A DNA stretch of 64,000 nucleotides from JAKALX01 sp964508715 (lineage in GTDB: Bacteria > Chloroflexota > Dehalococcoidia > Tepidiformales > Tepidiformaceae), in contig CAZDUX010000012.1 in NCBI GenBank assembly GCA_964508715.1, forward strand, positions 34,541 to 98,540. Direction: 5' to 3'. Made by a program: the position numbers and the translations under genes. The notes under the pieces are model-generated. The model saw only the letters and a list, made by a program, of their open reading frames with translations, had not been told where the DNA came from and did not search any database. This document shows positions 52,154 to 61,095 of the stretch, in pieces; position 1 is the first letter of the stretch; every line of letters begins with the position of its first letter.

Positions 52154-52247
52154 CGGGCCTCCGCCACCATTTATCCACTCCACGCTCCCCGCCCGATCGC
52201 CGATCTTCACGGCAGGCTGGGGATTTCCCCACCCCGGAGATCCCGTC

Positions 52248-53249
52248 GTGGCATACGATAGAGACCTGGTGATCCAGCGCGCTCATATTGAGCGCCGGAT
52301 GCTCGTGCTCCAATCCCTCATCGCAACTGCCTTCTGCTCCGCTGTGATCGCCGGGCTTTTTGGGCCCCGCACCCCTTCTCGAGACCTCACAGTCGGTTGG
52401 ATCGCCGGCTATCACGCCCTCTATGCCGTTTACGCCCTTACCTTTCGCGCCCGCGCGAATCAGCTTCATTTCGTCGAATCACTGATCCCGATTTTCAATG
52501 TCTCGTGCATTACCGCTGGTCTCCTTGCCATTGGCGACCCGAACTCGCCGCTCTGGGCCATCTACCTCTATGCGATCGTTGGCCACACCCGCCGCTATAC
52601 CGGCCGCCATTACTGGTCGGTAGCTGTTATCACCATCGTCAATGCGGCTGCTGTCCGCCTCCTTCTCGATGGCGGCATGACCATCGAGTTCCCCATCCTC
52701 CTCTTCCTCTGCACGGCCATGGCCGCAATGGCCTACACCATCGGCAGCGCCTGGCGTCAGGCCGAGTGTGAAGCCCGCACCCTCGGCGAAACCGATCCAC
52801 TCACTGGCATTCCCAACCGCCGCATCTTCCACGAAACCCTCGAAACCCTGGCTCTCAATCCCTCACGCTCGTTCGCACTCCTCATGCTCGACCTCGATGA
52901 CTTCAAACGGCTCAACGACCAGTTCGGCCACCAGCGCGGAGACGAGGTCCTCCAAACAGTCGCCCGCCTCCTTCGCGATTCCATCCGCTCAGGCGACCTG
53001 CTCGCCCGCTACGGTGGCGAGGAGTTCATCATCGCACTCCCCTCGGCCACCCTCGAGGACGCCGGCACCCTCGCCGAGCGAATCCGCCATGCCGTCCACA
53101 CTCAGACCCCCACGTCCATCTCCATTGGTTGCGCGGTCCGTGGCTTCAACGAACCGCCCGATGCTGTCATCAGCCGCGCTGACCACTTCCTTCTCGCCGC
53201 CAAGCGCTGTGGCAAGAACACGGTCTGGACCACTGCACGTGCCGCCTGA
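52248..53249 (+). CDS. Membrane-bound GGDEF diguanylate cyclase
   Basis: 333 residues. GTG at 52248 with GGAGA 8 bases upstream. About six hydrophobic segments cover residues 20-165, then a GGDEF domain (about 180-330) with 'GETDPLTGIPNRR', 'LDLDDFKRLND' and the signature 'YGGEEF'. An I-site RSGD lies exactly five residues before GGEEF, so product feedback by c-di-GMP is expected. Makes c-di-GMP from two GTP. The sensed signal is unknown. No EAL partner nearby. Confidence 0.9.
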   Translation: MAYDRDLVIQRAHIERRMLVLQSLIATAFCSAVIAGLFGPRTPSRDLTVGWIAGYHALYAVYALTFRARANQLHFVESLIPIFNVSCITAGLLAIGDPNSPLWAIYLYAIVGHTRRYTGRHYWSVAVITIVNAAAVRLLLDGGMTIEFPILLFLCTAMAAMAYTIGSAWRQAECEARTLGETDPLTGIPNRRIFHETLETLALNPSRSFALLMLDLDDFKRLNDQFGHQRGDEVLQTVARLLRDSIRSGDLLARYGGEEFIIALPSATLEDAGTLAERIRHAVHTQTPTSISIGCAVRGFNEPPDAVISRADHFLLAAKRCGKNTVWTTARAA

Positions 53250-53250
53250 C

Positions 53251-53814
53251 TCAACGTCGCTCGCGCTGCGCTCGCCGCACCATCGCAGCCGTCGAAAGGT
53301 CGGGTGGAGCCTGGAGCGCTCTGCGAATCGCAGCATCATGTTCCATATCGTGCTCGGTCCACGCGCGCAGGTAGACCCGTAACGACATCCCGGCTGGCCG
53401 GCCCCAGCTATCGGTTAGCCCCGCAATCCGCACCGTAGCGTCGAGCTGCTGCGGCTCGAGTCCGGCCACGGCCCTCATCATCGCAGCACGCGATTCCGCC
53501 ATCCGGGCACGCAACTCACCTGGCTCCAGTTCCTCCACGCGAGCCATCGAGCGCGCCCGCGCCTCCATCAAGTCGGCTACCCGCTCCGTTCCGCCTGCCC
53601 AGGCCTCGTGCTCATCGCGCACGACGCCCGCTATTGTCTCGATCGTCAGCGCTTCGATGGTTGCCAGGTGCTGGATATGGTTCTCGATCGTCCACGCATC
53701 ACCCTCGGCCCGGCGGCCCCAGTCGCTCGTGGGGATCACATCGAGCAATCCGTCGAGTATCGCCCGCCGCACCGCCGCCCGATCGAGCAGTACCTGGAGT
53801 TCAGGCAGCATCAC
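53251..53814 (-). CDS. DinB-family protein, coupled to the DUF1786 gene
   Basis: 187 residues, helical DinB/MDMPI-type bundle. 'AWTIENHIQHLATIEAL' near residue 40 and 'RAWTEHDMEHDAAIRRAL' near residue 150 give His and Glu residues for a likely metal site. The ATG overlaps the DUF1786 stop by 4 bases (ATGA). Third DinB-type gene of this window; the three are not close copies. Function unknown. Confidence 0.75.
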   Translation of the reverse strand: MMLPELQVLLDRAAVRRAILDGLLDVIPTSDWGRRAEGDAWTIENHIQHLATIEALTIETIAGVVRDEHEAWAGGTERVADLMEARARSMARVEELEPGELRARMAESRAAMMRAVAGLEPQQLDATVRIAGLTDSWGRPAGMSLRVYLRAWTEHDMEHDAAIRRALQAPPDLSTAAMVRRAQRERR

Positions 53815-54920
53815 GATCCCGCGAGTACCCCGAGCCGCTCATCGATCTCCCCACGCGCTTCCGGGTACACCTCGCCGAATCCTCGCACCAGCCCGAAGCA
53901 TCCACTGATCATCATGTCGCCCCATGGTGCCGCGAAATATGGCTCGAGCCGGCTCCCACGCACCTTATCCCGAAGGGGTCCTGTCACTGCCACCATCCGC
54001 GGCAGACGGTTCTCTACGAGCGTCCGATCCGCGCTATACGCTCCGTGCCCCTTCGAAGAGTAGATCTCGTCATTCGTCAGGGTCCCGTGCGCAAGCCGTT
54101 CCGTGAAGCCCACGATCTGCTCCCCGCTCACCTCGCCGGTGTGGTGCTCATAGAGGCTCGCGATCTTCCTGCCCTGCAGGTGAAAAGCGAGCAGGTGCAT
54201 GTTCCCCAGGTTCAACACCACGCGCTCTCGCTCGGCCGCCACCCGCTCGTCGTGCAACGCCCCAAGCGCGGCGGCCGGCCCCGTGTCCATGAACGCCACC
54301 GGCGGCGCGTCACTCCCCGCCGACTCCACCATCGCCCGCGCCCGCGTCAGGTATTCGGGCAGATCCCCGGGCTTCACCGCGAACGCCAGCAGGTCGTTCC
54401 GCCGTTCTACGATTCGCCGCAGGTGATCGAACCGGAACTTCCGGTCGGAGACCCCCGGGGGTGCATTGCCATGGTCCAGGCAGCCCAGCGCCAGCCCGTC
54501 GAAATCACAGCTCACCTCGAACGCCTTCAACGCCTGCCGGATCGCGTGGAGATCGAGGTCCTGCAGCACCACGTGTTCGGCCCGGACGCTCTTCGCCTCG
54601 TCCTCGCTGATGACCCGGACACCCATCTCGCGTACGCGGTCCAGGTCATCGTCGAACGTTTGCGCCGCCTCTGGTGTCGCGTACGCTGTCCCGCCCACTG
54701 CCAGGTACCCTTCGAGAGCCCAGCTGCACGGCCCCCCGCCCGCCACCACGCCCGTCAGCACGATCGGCGACCCAAGCTCGCCCGCCCGCCGGATCCGCCG
54801 CGCGGCGATCTCCGTCGCCGATGGCAAGATCATCTTCACGTCGTTCTCGACGGCGCTCTCCGTGTCGAACAACAGGATGTCCTGCGTTCCCGTGCCCATG
54901 TCGATTGCCAGGATGCGCAT
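53811..54920 (-). CDS. DUF1786 family (actin/ASKHA-like) protein
   Basis: 369 residues. 'MRILAIDMGTGTQDILLFD' is the phosphate-1 loop of the sugar kinase/actin superfamily; 'LNLGNMHLLAFHL' near residue 240 and 'TGGVVAGGGP' type Gly-rich loops support an ATP-binding fold. The family DUF1786 has been loosely linked to pyruvate-formate-lyase activation without proof. The frame is open to 54983; ATG 54920 matches the motif. Leader gene of a two-gene unit with the DinB gene. Confidence 0.75.
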   Translation of the reverse strand: MRILAIDMGTGTQDILLFDTESAVENDVKMILPSATEIAARRIRRAGELGSPIVLTGVVAGGGPCSWALEGYLAVGGTAYATPEAAQTFDDDLDRVREMGVRVISEDEAKSVRAEHVVLQDLDLHAIRQALKAFEVSCDFDGLALGCLDHGNAPPGVSDRKFRFDHLRRIVERRNDLLAFAVKPGDLPEYLTRARAMVESAGSDAPPVAFMDTGPAAALGALHDERVAAERERVVLNLGNMHLLAFHLQGRKIASLYEHHTGEVSGEQIVGFTERLAHGTLTNDEIYSSKGHGAYSADRTLVENRLPRMVAVTGPLRDKVRGSRLEPYFAAPWGDMMISGCFGLVRGFGEVYPEARGEIDERLGVLAGS

Positions 54921-55072
54921 GCTTCGATTGTCAGCGCGCCACCCGGCCTTGTCGATGACTAAACGCCCGCCAGGTCCGCTCAATTCCTCGCAGGCCCCCT
55001 GCTACGCCCCGGCTCATCCCTCCAGCCCCGGTAAACGGCTGATTCTTTCGTGCCTTCTGCGGCCCACGACCA

Positions 55073-55100
55073 TTGCGTCATGTCGCGCTGTTGCTACGAT
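55073..55100 (+). promoter_or_regulatory. Promoter giving a leaderless mRNA
   Basis: TTGCGT at 55073-55078, 16-base spacer and an extended -10 TGCTACGAT (TACGAT 55095-55100), seven bases before the GTG at 55108. No ribosome binding site in between. Best example of the leaderless pattern in this window. Confidence 0.55.
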
Positions 55101-55107
55101 CTGCAAT

Positions 55108-56481
55108 GTGTTGCGAAAGGGTTTCAATCGCTGGGGCCGCAAAAGCGCGTCAACGGCTGAAGCCTCGGAATTCGCCCTCGAGCCATCGGCCCCGCTTGAA
55201 CCGGCGCACCCACACTGGGATCCCGAGTCCATCACCTCGCATGCCGAATCAAGCGATGAGGCTCCTCGCCCGCGCCGGCTCGTAACCAGGAAGCGTATCG
55301 CTGCCGCTATCCTTGCCCTCTTCGTCATGACCATGGGCGGCGCCTACACCCAGAAGGACACCCTCGCCCCCAGGGTCGCCGACACCAGCCGTAACATCAT
55401 CGGCGACGAGAACACAGCCCGGATTGAAAGCTATTTCTTCACCCTCGAAGACAAGATCGACAAGCTGAAATACCGCGTCCTTGGTGGTGAAACCAATCCC
55501 TTTGCCACGGGCGTCCATGTCGAACTCGTCCCCATGCCCAGGGCCAGGACCGTTATCTACTACATCGGCGACGGCGCCCATCCGCCGGCGTCACAGCTCA
55601 CTGCCGATACCCTCGGCCCTGTCCCTATGCAACTCCCAAAGACAATCGCCCTTCGCGATAATCTCGAGGCGGGTGAGGGTGTCTGGACGACGGCAGGCCT
55701 CCCCCGCTCCACACCCGATGACATGCTCATGGCAAAGACATTCATCCGGCCCGACAAATCGCGGCCCTACGCGATGGTTGGCGTCCTCCTCATGGATTCC
55801 CGCCGAATCCGCCTCCACATGACTGCCGGCGTCACCGACCCGGGTGGCTACCGGGGTGTTCGTGGCCCCGGCGCCCTCCCCCAGGATGCGCTCTCGGGCC
55901 TGCTCGCAGCCTGGAACGGTGGGTTCAAGGGCCCCCATGGTGGCTTCGGCATGTATGCCGATGGCACCGAGTACGTCCCCCTTCGGAACGGCCTCGCCAC
56001 CATCTGCGTCTTCAAGGACGGCACAATCAAGATGGGCGAATGGGGCGCCGACATCGCCTGGGACCCCCAGATGAGCGCCTGCCGCCAGAACGTCATCCTC
56101 CTCGTCCAGAATGGCGAAGTCTCGAAGCGCACCACTGAAGGCAACGACACCTGGGGCTACGTACAGGTCAACTCCAGCGAGTTCATCACCTGGCGCTCCG
56201 CCGTCGGCCTCACGAAGGACGGCAACCTCATCTACGCCGCCGGCAACTCACTCAGCGCCGAGACGCTCGCAAAGGCTCTCTGGGCCGCTGGCGCCTACAC
56301 CGCCATGCAACTCGATATCAACAGCCCCTACGTGCTTCTCGGCACCTTCTTCCCCCAGGCCGATGGCTCCCTTCGGCCCGAGCGCTTCATGGACAACATG
56401 CCCGACTCCCCCGGCCGATTCCTCCGCTCACAGGAACGCGACTTCATGTGGGTCACCCTCGACGAATCGCGTTACCGCTGA
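55108..56481 (+). CDS. Phosphodiester glycosidase family (NAGPA-like) protein
   Basis: 457 residues. GTG at 55108. A 55-residue acidic cytosolic N-terminus is followed by one membrane helix ('IAAAILALFVMTMGGAY', about residues 63-79), then a large extracytoplasmic domain. 'LSGLLAAWNGGFKGPHGGFGMYADG' near 270 and 'ALWAAGAYTAMQLDINSP' near 390 carry the Gly, His and Asp pattern of the NAGPA family, which hydrolyses sugar-1-phosphodiesters in animals and acts on spore or wall material in some bacteria. Substrate unknown. Confidence 0.8.
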   Translation: MLRKGFNRWGRKSASTAEASEFALEPSAPLEPAHPHWDPESITSHAESSDEAPRPRRLVTRKRIAAAILALFVMTMGGAYTQKDTLAPRVADTSRNIIGDENTARIESYFFTLEDKIDKLKYRVLGGETNPFATGVHVELVPMPRARTVIYYIGDGAHPPASQLTADTLGPVPMQLPKTIALRDNLEAGEGVWTTAGLPRSTPDDMLMAKTFIRPDKSRPYAMVGVLLMDSRRIRLHMTAGVTDPGGYRGVRGPGALPQDALSGLLAAWNGGFKGPHGGFGMYADGTEYVPLRNGLATICVFKDGTIKMGEWGADIAWDPQMSACRQNVILLVQNGEVSKRTTEGNDTWGYVQVNSSEFITWRSAVGLTKDGNLIYAAGNSLSAETLAKALWAAGAYTAMQLDINSPYVLLGTFFPQADGSLRPERFMDNMPDSPGRFLRSQERDFMWVTLDESRYR

Positions 56482-56565
56482 CGCCGCTGGCGGCACCGAA
56501 CCTCCTCCTGCGAATGCGGGCGATCCCCGCTATTCCCGTCGCCCCATCGTGCCGATACTCGCAGC

Positions 56566-57795
56566 GTGAATGCTGCGGGGGATGAGCGATCCATCGCTTC
56601 TGGGGCGTGTAGCCCGGATTGCCAGGCCAGTGCGGACTTCGATCAGCTGCGTGCTCAGATTCCCGCCGCTTTCATCGAAATGAGCTGGCCCGGCCTCCAC
56701 GTTGTCTACCTCAACTCCGTCGGCCGAACCCTTCTCGGCTACACCGATGATGACTCCATCGATGGCCTCAGTGCCCTCACCCTCGTCGCACCCGGCGACC
56801 GCGGCTCACTCCTCGAACGCGCCGCTCAGCAACTCGCCACCACCGTCGCGAAGGGCCTCCCCTATCACCGCCAGAAAGGCCAGGAGATCCTCTCCATTAC
56901 CTGCCTCCGCAAGGACGGCTCCACCTTCCCCGCCGAGATCCAGGCTGCCTATGTTCTCGATCCCGCCGGCATGCCCATCGGTGTCCGCTTCGTCTTCTGG
57001 GATATAACCGAGCGCGTCGAACTCGAGCGAGAGAAGCGGCAACTCGAAATCCTCGTCCGTCAGAGTCAGAAACTCGAAAGCCTTGGCCACCTCGCCGGTG
57101 GTATCGCCCACGATTTCAACAACCTCCTCACCGTTATCCTTGGCAACCTCCACCTGGTGCGGCCGCACCTCCCCGATGACCCGCTCGCACGTGAATATAT
57201 GCTCGAAGCCGAGCTCGCAGCCGAGCGTGGTGCCGATCTCATTCGCCGCCTCCTCACCTTCGCCCGTCCGGAAGTCGACCAATCAGATGTCGTCGACCTC
57301 AATCGCCTGGTCGCCGAAACCGCGGCCCTTGCCTCGCCATTGCTCACCCCCCGCGTCCGGATCGAGGTCATCGATGTCGTGGCCAACGCCCCGGTCAAAG
57401 GCAACGTCACCGCGCTACAGCAGGTGCTGATGAACCTCGTCGTGAACGCGCGCGATGCGATGCCCGGTGGCGGAACGATCGTTCTCCGCGTCGAGACTGC
57501 CTCTCTGAAATCCCCGAATCCATGGCTCCCTCCGGCTCTTCCATCGGGTGACTACCACATGATCACCGTCGCCGATACCGGCCATGGCATCGAGCCCCAC
57601 ATCCAGGAACGCATCTTCGACCCATTCTTTACAACCAGGCGCCAGGGCGGGGGCAGCGGTCTCGGGCTCGCTATGTCCCTGGGAATCGCCCGTGCCCACG
57701 GTGGCTGGCTCTCCGTTCAATCCACCCCGGGAGAGGGCGCCACCTTCCGTCTCATGCTCCCCGCCTGTGCCGGTTGCCTCACCCTCGCTGCCTGA
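56566..57795 (+). CDS. PAS-domain sensor histidine kinase (orphan)
   Basis: 409 residues, GTG start, no membrane segment. PAS domain at about 25-150, HisKA with H-box 'GGIAHDFNNLLTVI' near residue 180, and an ATPase domain with N box 'LMNLVVNARDAM', G1 'VADTGHGIEP' and 'GSGLGLAMSLGIARAHGG'. The DFNNLL H-box is of the NtrB-like cytosolic type. No response regulator gene is adjacent, so the partner is elsewhere. The signal is unknown. Convergent with the epimerase gene. Confidence 0.88.
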   Translation: MNAAGDERSIASGACSPDCQASADFDQLRAQIPAAFIEMSWPGLHVVYLNSVGRTLLGYTDDDSIDGLSALTLVAPGDRGSLLERAAQQLATTVAKGLPYHRQKGQEILSITCLRKDGSTFPAEIQAAYVLDPAGMPIGVRFVFWDITERVELEREKRQLEILVRQSQKLESLGHLAGGIAHDFNNLLTVILGNLHLVRPHLPDDPLAREYMLEAELAAERGADLIRRLLTFARPEVDQSDVVDLNRLVAETAALASPLLTPRVRIEVIDVVANAPVKGNVTALQQVLMNLVVNARDAMPGGGTIVLRVETASLKSPNPWLPPALPSGDYHMITVADTGHGIEPHIQERIFDPFFTTRRQGGGSGLGLAMSLGIARAHGGWLSVQSTPGEGATFRLMLPACAGCLTLAA

Positions 57796-57797
57796 CC

Positions 57798-58676
57798 TCA
57801 GCCTGCCTCCCACTCCCAACGCGACTCGATGCTCACTGGAGCCCCTGGCTCCGCGACTGCGAAGCCCACGTCGTTGACCCCCCGCGCCGCCAGGTTGAAC
57901 GCGTCCGGTGCACACGTCTGGGGCTCAACGCAGAGTGCGTACTCGGGTGTGAAGACCTGCACATGTGGCTCCTGGCACGAAGTAACCATCCGTATCGCCG
58001 CCACACCCCAGTCGATCTCGATCGGACGCCGAATCCCTCGATAACAATCGTCCAGCCTCCTCGACCCGATCTCCGGCCCGCCCGAGAGGTCATGGTCGCC
58101 AACGGGCCGCCCAACCGTTCCTGTCGGCAGTTGCGCGTCGAGTTCGTACCGCTCGCCGGCATCCATCGTCAGCCGGACGTGCTCCGCTCCGAAAGCATCC
58201 CGCCGAAACCATGGGTGCCAGCCACACCCCGCCGGGAATCGCTCGCTCGCCGAGCGCACCTCGAGCCGCATCGTCAGCCACGTCTCGCCCAGTTCGAACC
58301 GCTGCCATGCGCTCCCGGCCCACGGCCAGCCCTCATCGAAGGTACAACTCAGTTCCACAACCTCACTGGTGAAGGAATGCACCTCCCACACGTGGTCGAG
58401 GACGCGCCCGTGGATGGCGTTCGGCTTCCCATCGCTCGGCACTTCCCACTCGCGCCCGCCCCAGGCAAACCGGCTGCCCCGTATCCGGTTCGGCCATGGC
58501 GCCATCGGGAAGCACCCGCCCCGCGTCGGCCGCTCCGCATACTCCACAACATCTTCAGGCCCCCAGAGGATCGGCTCCTCGGCCTCGCCCCGCTTCAGAA
58601 ACAGTTCGTGCAACCGCCCGCCGTACTCCGGCAGGATGACCGCCCGGGCACCTCTCGATCGGAGTTCAATCACCAT
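57798..58676 (-). CDS. Aldose 1-epimerase family protein
   Basis: About 292 residues. Beta-sandwich galactose mutarotase-type fold: 'GGCFPMAPWPNRIRG' near 53, catalytic His in 'NAIHGRVLDHVW' near 86, 'GCGWHPWFRRDAFGAEHVRL' near 150 and a late Glu in 'FTPEYALCVEPQT' near 246. Interconverts alpha and beta aldoses or a related sugar. ATG at 58676 chosen (GGAGG immediately before; GTG 58673 also fits); the frame is open to 58727. Function in a sugar pathway not defined. Confidence 0.82.
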   Translation of the reverse strand: MVIELRSRGARAVILPEYGGRLHELFLKRGEAEEPILWGPEDVVEYAERPTRGGCFPMAPWPNRIRGSRFAWGGREWEVPSDGKPNAIHGRVLDHVWEVHSFTSEVVELSCTFDEGWPWAGSAWQRFELGETWLTMRLEVRSASERFPAGCGWHPWFRRDAFGAEHVRLTMDAGERYELDAQLPTGTVGRPVGDHDLSGGPEIGSRRLDDCYRGIRRPIEIDWGVAAIRMVTSCQEPHVQVFTPEYALCVEPQTCAPDAFNLAARGVNDVGFAVAEPGAPVSIESRWEWEAG

Positions 58677-59331
58677 CCTCCGATTGTTCTGCTTACCAGG
58701 CGGCCGGCACAACCCGCGCTCCACCAACCAGCCCGCCTCCGGCCCTTACCCAACCACAATCCAACCCGGGAAGTGACAGACCTCGCGCGTTGCAGATCCT
58801 CGGTGCCGCGGCAAACGAAACCCGCGTGACGCCTTTCATGTCCCTGGTGCCATCCTCTGCTCGTCCTGGAATCCCCCGGTGCTTGTGCCTGGCATGCTCT
58901 AACCATCCCGCCCGAACCCGTCAGCGGGCTCTTTCGCCACCCGTATATCGGCATCTCACCCACCCGCGACTGAACCGCCAATCACGGTACTTCCATTTCA
59001 TAACGCTGCCCGCGGCCTTCGTGTTGGTGTGTATCGCCCGCGCAACCCCTCCGAGCACCAATACCCCCGAGTAGCGTTCCCCCGGCGCATCACCTCGCGA
59101 GGTTCGGTTCCTACCCTTGTCATCCCGATGAAGCCAGGCAGACGCCGCGACCGGCCCCGAGAAAGCCTTCTGAACCTGGGCCGTTTCCGTACGGCATCCC
59201 GGTCGGCCGATCTGCAGTATATTCCTGCGTGTTGGGCGACATTGCGTCAACTCGCGGAGCCATGCGAGTGACCAATTTCGGCCCGGCAGCACGCAGGCTC
59301 ACTGGCAGCACGAACAAAGAGAGGGACAGGT
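58677..59331. other. Roughly 650-base stretch without a convincing gene
   Basis: Short frames exist, but their residue composition and codon use do not look like genes. The stretch contains a perfect palindrome CCTCGCGAGG at 59093-59102 and a -10-like TATATT at 59218-59223, which could be the promoter of the class II aldolase gene with a leader of about 100 bases. Confidence 0.4.
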
Positions 59332-60000
59332 ATGGATTCCGAGATAGTCAGCCAGGTCCTCGATACCGCGCGAAAGGTCGTGGCATCCGGGGCGATTTCA
59401 GGCAACGGCCATGGCAACGTCAGTATTCGTGTCCCCGGGAAAGACGAAATGTACTTCACCGGTGGCTCATCTCTACGCGACCACCCCGCCGAACTCGTGG
59501 CACGAGTCCGCCTCGACGGCAGCCTGCTCGAAGGACAACTCCTGCCGATTCAGACCGCCGTCGTGGCAATGCACACGGCCATGTACGCCGACCACGAAGA
59601 TGTTGGCTGCGTAATCCATACGCACTCACCGTTCGCGACGTCCTACGCTGTCGCAAACAAGCCAATCGGTTGCTGGGTCGAGGCCCTCGCGATGTTTGGA
59701 CTCGCCGACGGTGTCCCCGTTGCCGGGTATGGGCCTCGTGGGTCCGATCAGGCCATCTCCAATATCCGTTCGGCGGTTATCCCCGGGGTACCCGCTGTGC
59801 TGCTCGCCAATCATGGCGTCCTCGTTTTTCACCGCACGCCAGAACTTGCTGTCATGGTTGGAGGCGTTGTCGAGGAAGCCGCACAGGCGGGAATCAATGC
59901 CGCTGCGCTCGGGGGCCCCCGCGATCTCCCGCACGAGATGCGCGCCGCCGCCCTGCAACGAGCAATGGCCTTCGAGAGCCGCGGTACCGCACGAGTCTGA
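59332..60000 (+). CDS. Class II aldolase/adducin family protein
   Basis: 222 residues. 'SGNGHGNVSIRV' near residue 24, 'CVIHTHSPFATSYAV' near 93 (His95 and His97 zinc ligands) and 'LLANHGVLVFH' near 152 (third His) are the fuculose-aldolase/adducin signatures. Cleaves or epimerises a phosphorylated sugar or related metabolite with Zn2+. GAGAGGGACAGG precedes the ATG. It is not part of a recognisable sugar operon. Codon use is slightly less biased than in its neighbours. Confidence 0.85.
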   Translation: MDSEIVSQVLDTARKVVASGAISGNGHGNVSIRVPGKDEMYFTGGSSLRDHPAELVARVRLDGSLLEGQLLPIQTAVVAMHTAMYADHEDVGCVIHTHSPFATSYAVANKPIGCWVEALAMFGLADGVPVAGYGPRGSDQAISNIRSAVIPGVPAVLLANHGVLVFHRTPELAVMVGGVVEEAAQAGINAAALGGPRDLPHEMRAAALQRAMAFESRGTARV

Positions 60001-60150
60001 CCCGGGCCGCACCGCACCGATAGGCGAAGAGAACGCGAGTGCACTTCAGTGCCATCGCGTCACCATCGCCGTCGCCGATATTCCGGCGAGGGCTTCTGGT
60101 CAGCTCGCCCCTGAGTCCGCAGCCCATTCGTCTGCTAGGCTGGAATCATC

Positions 60151-61089
60151 ATGGCCCTGCCGTCATTCACCCGCGCTCAGCTCGCCGCCGGCGCCCCCGG
60201 CCCCGACACTGCGCTCACTATCGGCGTGCTCGACGGCGTCCACCGCGGCCACCAGGCACTCCTCGGCCGCCTTCGCGACGAAGCACGCTCTCGTGCACTC
60301 GCCCCGGGTGTCGTCACCCTCCACCCACACCCGATTACCGTCCTTCGCCCCGAAGTCGCCCCGAGTTACCTCACCTCGCTCGAAGACCGTATCGAGCTCA
60401 TGCGCGACGCAGGCGCCGACTGGGTTATCCCCCTTACGTTCACCAGCGAGGTCTCCGAAGTCACCGCCGAGGAGCTTGCTAGTGCGTTCTACGAACTGCT
60501 CCGCATGCGCCTCATGGTCCTCGGCCCCGATGCCGCGTTTGGACGTGGCGCCCCCAAGGACACCTTCGAGCGCATGAAGACCCTCGGCGCAGCCCTCGGT
60601 TTCGAAGTCCTTCGCATTGAGCCCCTCATGCACGATCACGAGCGCTACAGCTCAACCGCCGTCCGCAACGCACTCCGCGATGGTGACATGGAGCGCGTCA
60701 CCGCCCTCCTCGGCCGCAACTACCGCCTCTCCGGCCCAATCATCCATGGGTTCGAACGCGGCCGCACTATCGGCTTCCCCACCGCCAATATCTCCATTGC
60801 AGCCGACCGGGCCCTTCCCTCCCTTGGTGTCTATGCCAGCCGCGCTCACGTCGGCAACCGCGCATTTATTGGCGCCACCAACATCGGCCGCCGTCCAACC
60901 TTCGATGCCGGCCACGTCTCCATCGAGACGCACCTCCTCGACTTCGAAGGCGATCTCTACGGCGAACGCATGGATCTCGAGATCTGCCATCGCATTCGCG
61001 GAGAGATAGCCTTTCGGTCTGTCGACCGCCTTGTCGCCCAGATCGCCCGCGACATCGATGATGTCCGAAGCACCCTCGCCAACCACTAA
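60151..61089 (+). CDS. ribF: Bifunctional riboflavin kinase/FAD synthetase
   Basis: 312 residues. N-terminal nucleotidyltransferase domain with 'IGVLDGVHRGHQALL' (GxxDGxHxGH; Leu replaces the usual Phe) and 'YSSTAVRNALRDGD' near 170; C-terminal riboflavin kinase domain from about 186 with 'GRTIGFPTANIS' (GxPTAN) and 'GDLYGERMDLEICHRIR'. Makes FMN and then FAD from the riboflavin produced by the ribE-ribBA-ribH operon. TGCTAGGCT extended -10-like sequence lies 9 bases before the ATG. Operon with tyrS, 6 bases apart. Confidence 0.93.
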   Translation: MALPSFTRAQLAAGAPGPDTALTIGVLDGVHRGHQALLGRLRDEARSRALAPGVVTLHPHPITVLRPEVAPSYLTSLEDRIELMRDAGADWVIPLTFTSEVSEVTAEELASAFYELLRMRLMVLGPDAAFGRGAPKDTFERMKTLGAALGFEVLRIEPLMHDHERYSSTAVRNALRDGDMERVTALLGRNYRLSGPIIHGFERGRTIGFPTANISIAADRALPSLGVYASRAHVGNRAFIGATNIGRRPTFDAGHVSIETHLLDFEGDLYGERMDLEICHRIRGEIAFRSVDRLVAQIARDIDDVRSTLANH

Positions 61090-61095
61090 CCGAAC

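Noticed and set aside
52172..52184. TTTATCCACTCC, one mismatch from a DnaA box
   Set aside because: A single isolated site in a spacer between unrelated genes.
53634..54962. Plus-strand open frame of 442 codons opposite the DUF1786 gene
   Set aside because: Arg/Pro/His-rich shadow frame; the other strand holds a clear ATP-binding family protein.
58790..59074. Small plus-strand open frame of 94 codons
   Set aside because: No ribosome binding site, unlike codon use and no recognisable pattern.
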